Both the position numbers and the translations under genes were made by a program. Below, one piece after another: positions 6,536-6,697 of a stretch of 6,697 nucleotides of DNA. The stretch covers positions 1 through 6,697 of the forward strand of contig JAODBP010000324.1 in assembly GCA_025464025.1 (NCBI GenBank), written 5' to 3'. A model generated the notes under the pieces. That model did no database searches and was not told the origin of the DNA. It saw only the letters and a program-made list of their open reading frames with translations. This stretch comes from Actinomycetes bacterium (GTDB lineage: Bacteria; Actinomycetota; Acidimicrobiia; Acidimicrobiales; CADCSY01). The number at the start of each line of letters is the position of its first letter. The first letter of the stretch is position 1.

Positions 6536-6558
6536 GTTCCGACTCGCGCGGAACTTCC
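6536..6558. repeat. Inverted repeat GTTCC-N9-GGAAC plus palindrome GGAACTTCC in the mpa-ferredoxin gap
   Basis: Between the divergent mpa and ferredoxin genes, GTTCC (6536-6540) and GGAAC (6550-6554) form an inverted repeat with a 9-nt spacer. The second arm continues as GGAACTTCC (6550-6558), itself a palindrome around one central base. Such spacing could suit a dimeric regulator. The arms are short and chance is not excluded. Confidence 0.3.
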
Positions 6559-6608
6559 CGTTACATTGGGCGCGCAACACGCCACCGCAACCAGGAGTAG
6601 GCGACACG

Positions 6609-6697
6609 ATGCCGATGAAGGTCTGGATCGACCAGGATCTCTGCACGGGCGACGGCCTGTGCGAGGAGATCGCCCCTGCCGTCTTCACGCTTCTCGA
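6609..6697 (+). CDS. Small ferredoxin, 5' part (cut by window edge)
   Basis: Start of a small iron-sulfur electron carrier, 29 complete codons visible. MPMKVWIDQDLCTGDGLCEE followed by IAPAVF is the N-terminus typical of actinobacterial ferredoxins of about 60-70 aa. It shows the first cysteine (C12) and, after a five-residue gap, C18. Family members with this C-x5-C spacing usually hold a 3Fe-4S cluster and often serve cytochrome P450s or other oxygenases; the remaining cysteine is expected beyond the edge. The ATG at 6609 is preceded by AGGAG (6593-6597) with a rather long 11-nt spacing; a second in-frame ATG at 6615 would lengthen it further. It diverges from mpa across a 140-nt gap (6469-6608). 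There is no evident functional link to the proteasome. Confidence 0.85.
   Translation, partial: MPMKVWIDQDLCTGDGLCEEIAPAVFTLL

Noticed and set aside
6512..6540. ECF-like promoter GGAACC-N19-CGTC on the minus strand upstream of mpa, which would link the sigma gene to mpa
   Set aside because: The spacer is 19 nt, whereas the well-known GGAAC/CGT-type ECF promoters have about 16-17. The motif is too loose to claim.

Overview
This window is a Pup-proteasome locus from a high-GC bacterium, almost certainly an actinomycete in the broad sense (Actinomycetota). The evidence is a Pup protein ending in GGQ, a Dop deamidase/depupylase, a Mpa/ARC-type AAA+ ring ATPase ending in GQYL, and alpha and beta 20S core subunits, together with GTG starts and TANNNT-like -10 boxes. 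Gene order and protein texture would fit a deep-branching class such as Acidimicrobiia, but that placement is a guess.

Layout. On the minus strand, read right to left: mpa/arc (6468-4723), then after an interruption dop (3516-2029), pup (2010-1816), a frameshifted endonuclease VII-type HNH gene (1753-1209), prcB (1174-344) and the 5' part of prcA (347-1, cut by the window edge). dop, pup, HNH, prcB and prcA are closely spaced (18, 62, 34 and -4 nt) and look like one transcription unit. On the plus strand, a two-gene cassette sits between dop and mpa: an ECF-type sigma factor (3556-4089) translationally coupled to a single-pass membrane protein (4082-4726) that is probably its anti-sigma or regulatory partner. 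Its last gene converges on mpa so tightly that the two stop codons overlap. At the right edge the first 29 codons of a small ferredoxin (6609-) diverge from mpa.

How the genes work together. From family knowledge, Dop deamidates the C-terminal Gln of Pup to Glu and also removes Pup from substrates. PafA, which is not in this window, ligates Pup to lysines. Mpa captures Pup through its N-terminal coiled coil, unfolds the tagged protein and feeds it to the PrcA/PrcB core, docking with its C-terminal GQYL tail. The HNH protein and the sigma/membrane-protein pair have no established place in this pathway. They are the unusual parts of the locus.

Regulation visible in the sequence. dop has a TAGGGT box exactly 7 nt before its GTG start, the geometry of an actinobacterial leaderless transcript. 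mpa has the same TAGGGTCGC 9-mer upstream of a strong GGAGGT ribosome binding site. No RNA genes, CRISPR arrays or insertion sequences were seen, and no gene-free stretch exceeds about 140 nt.
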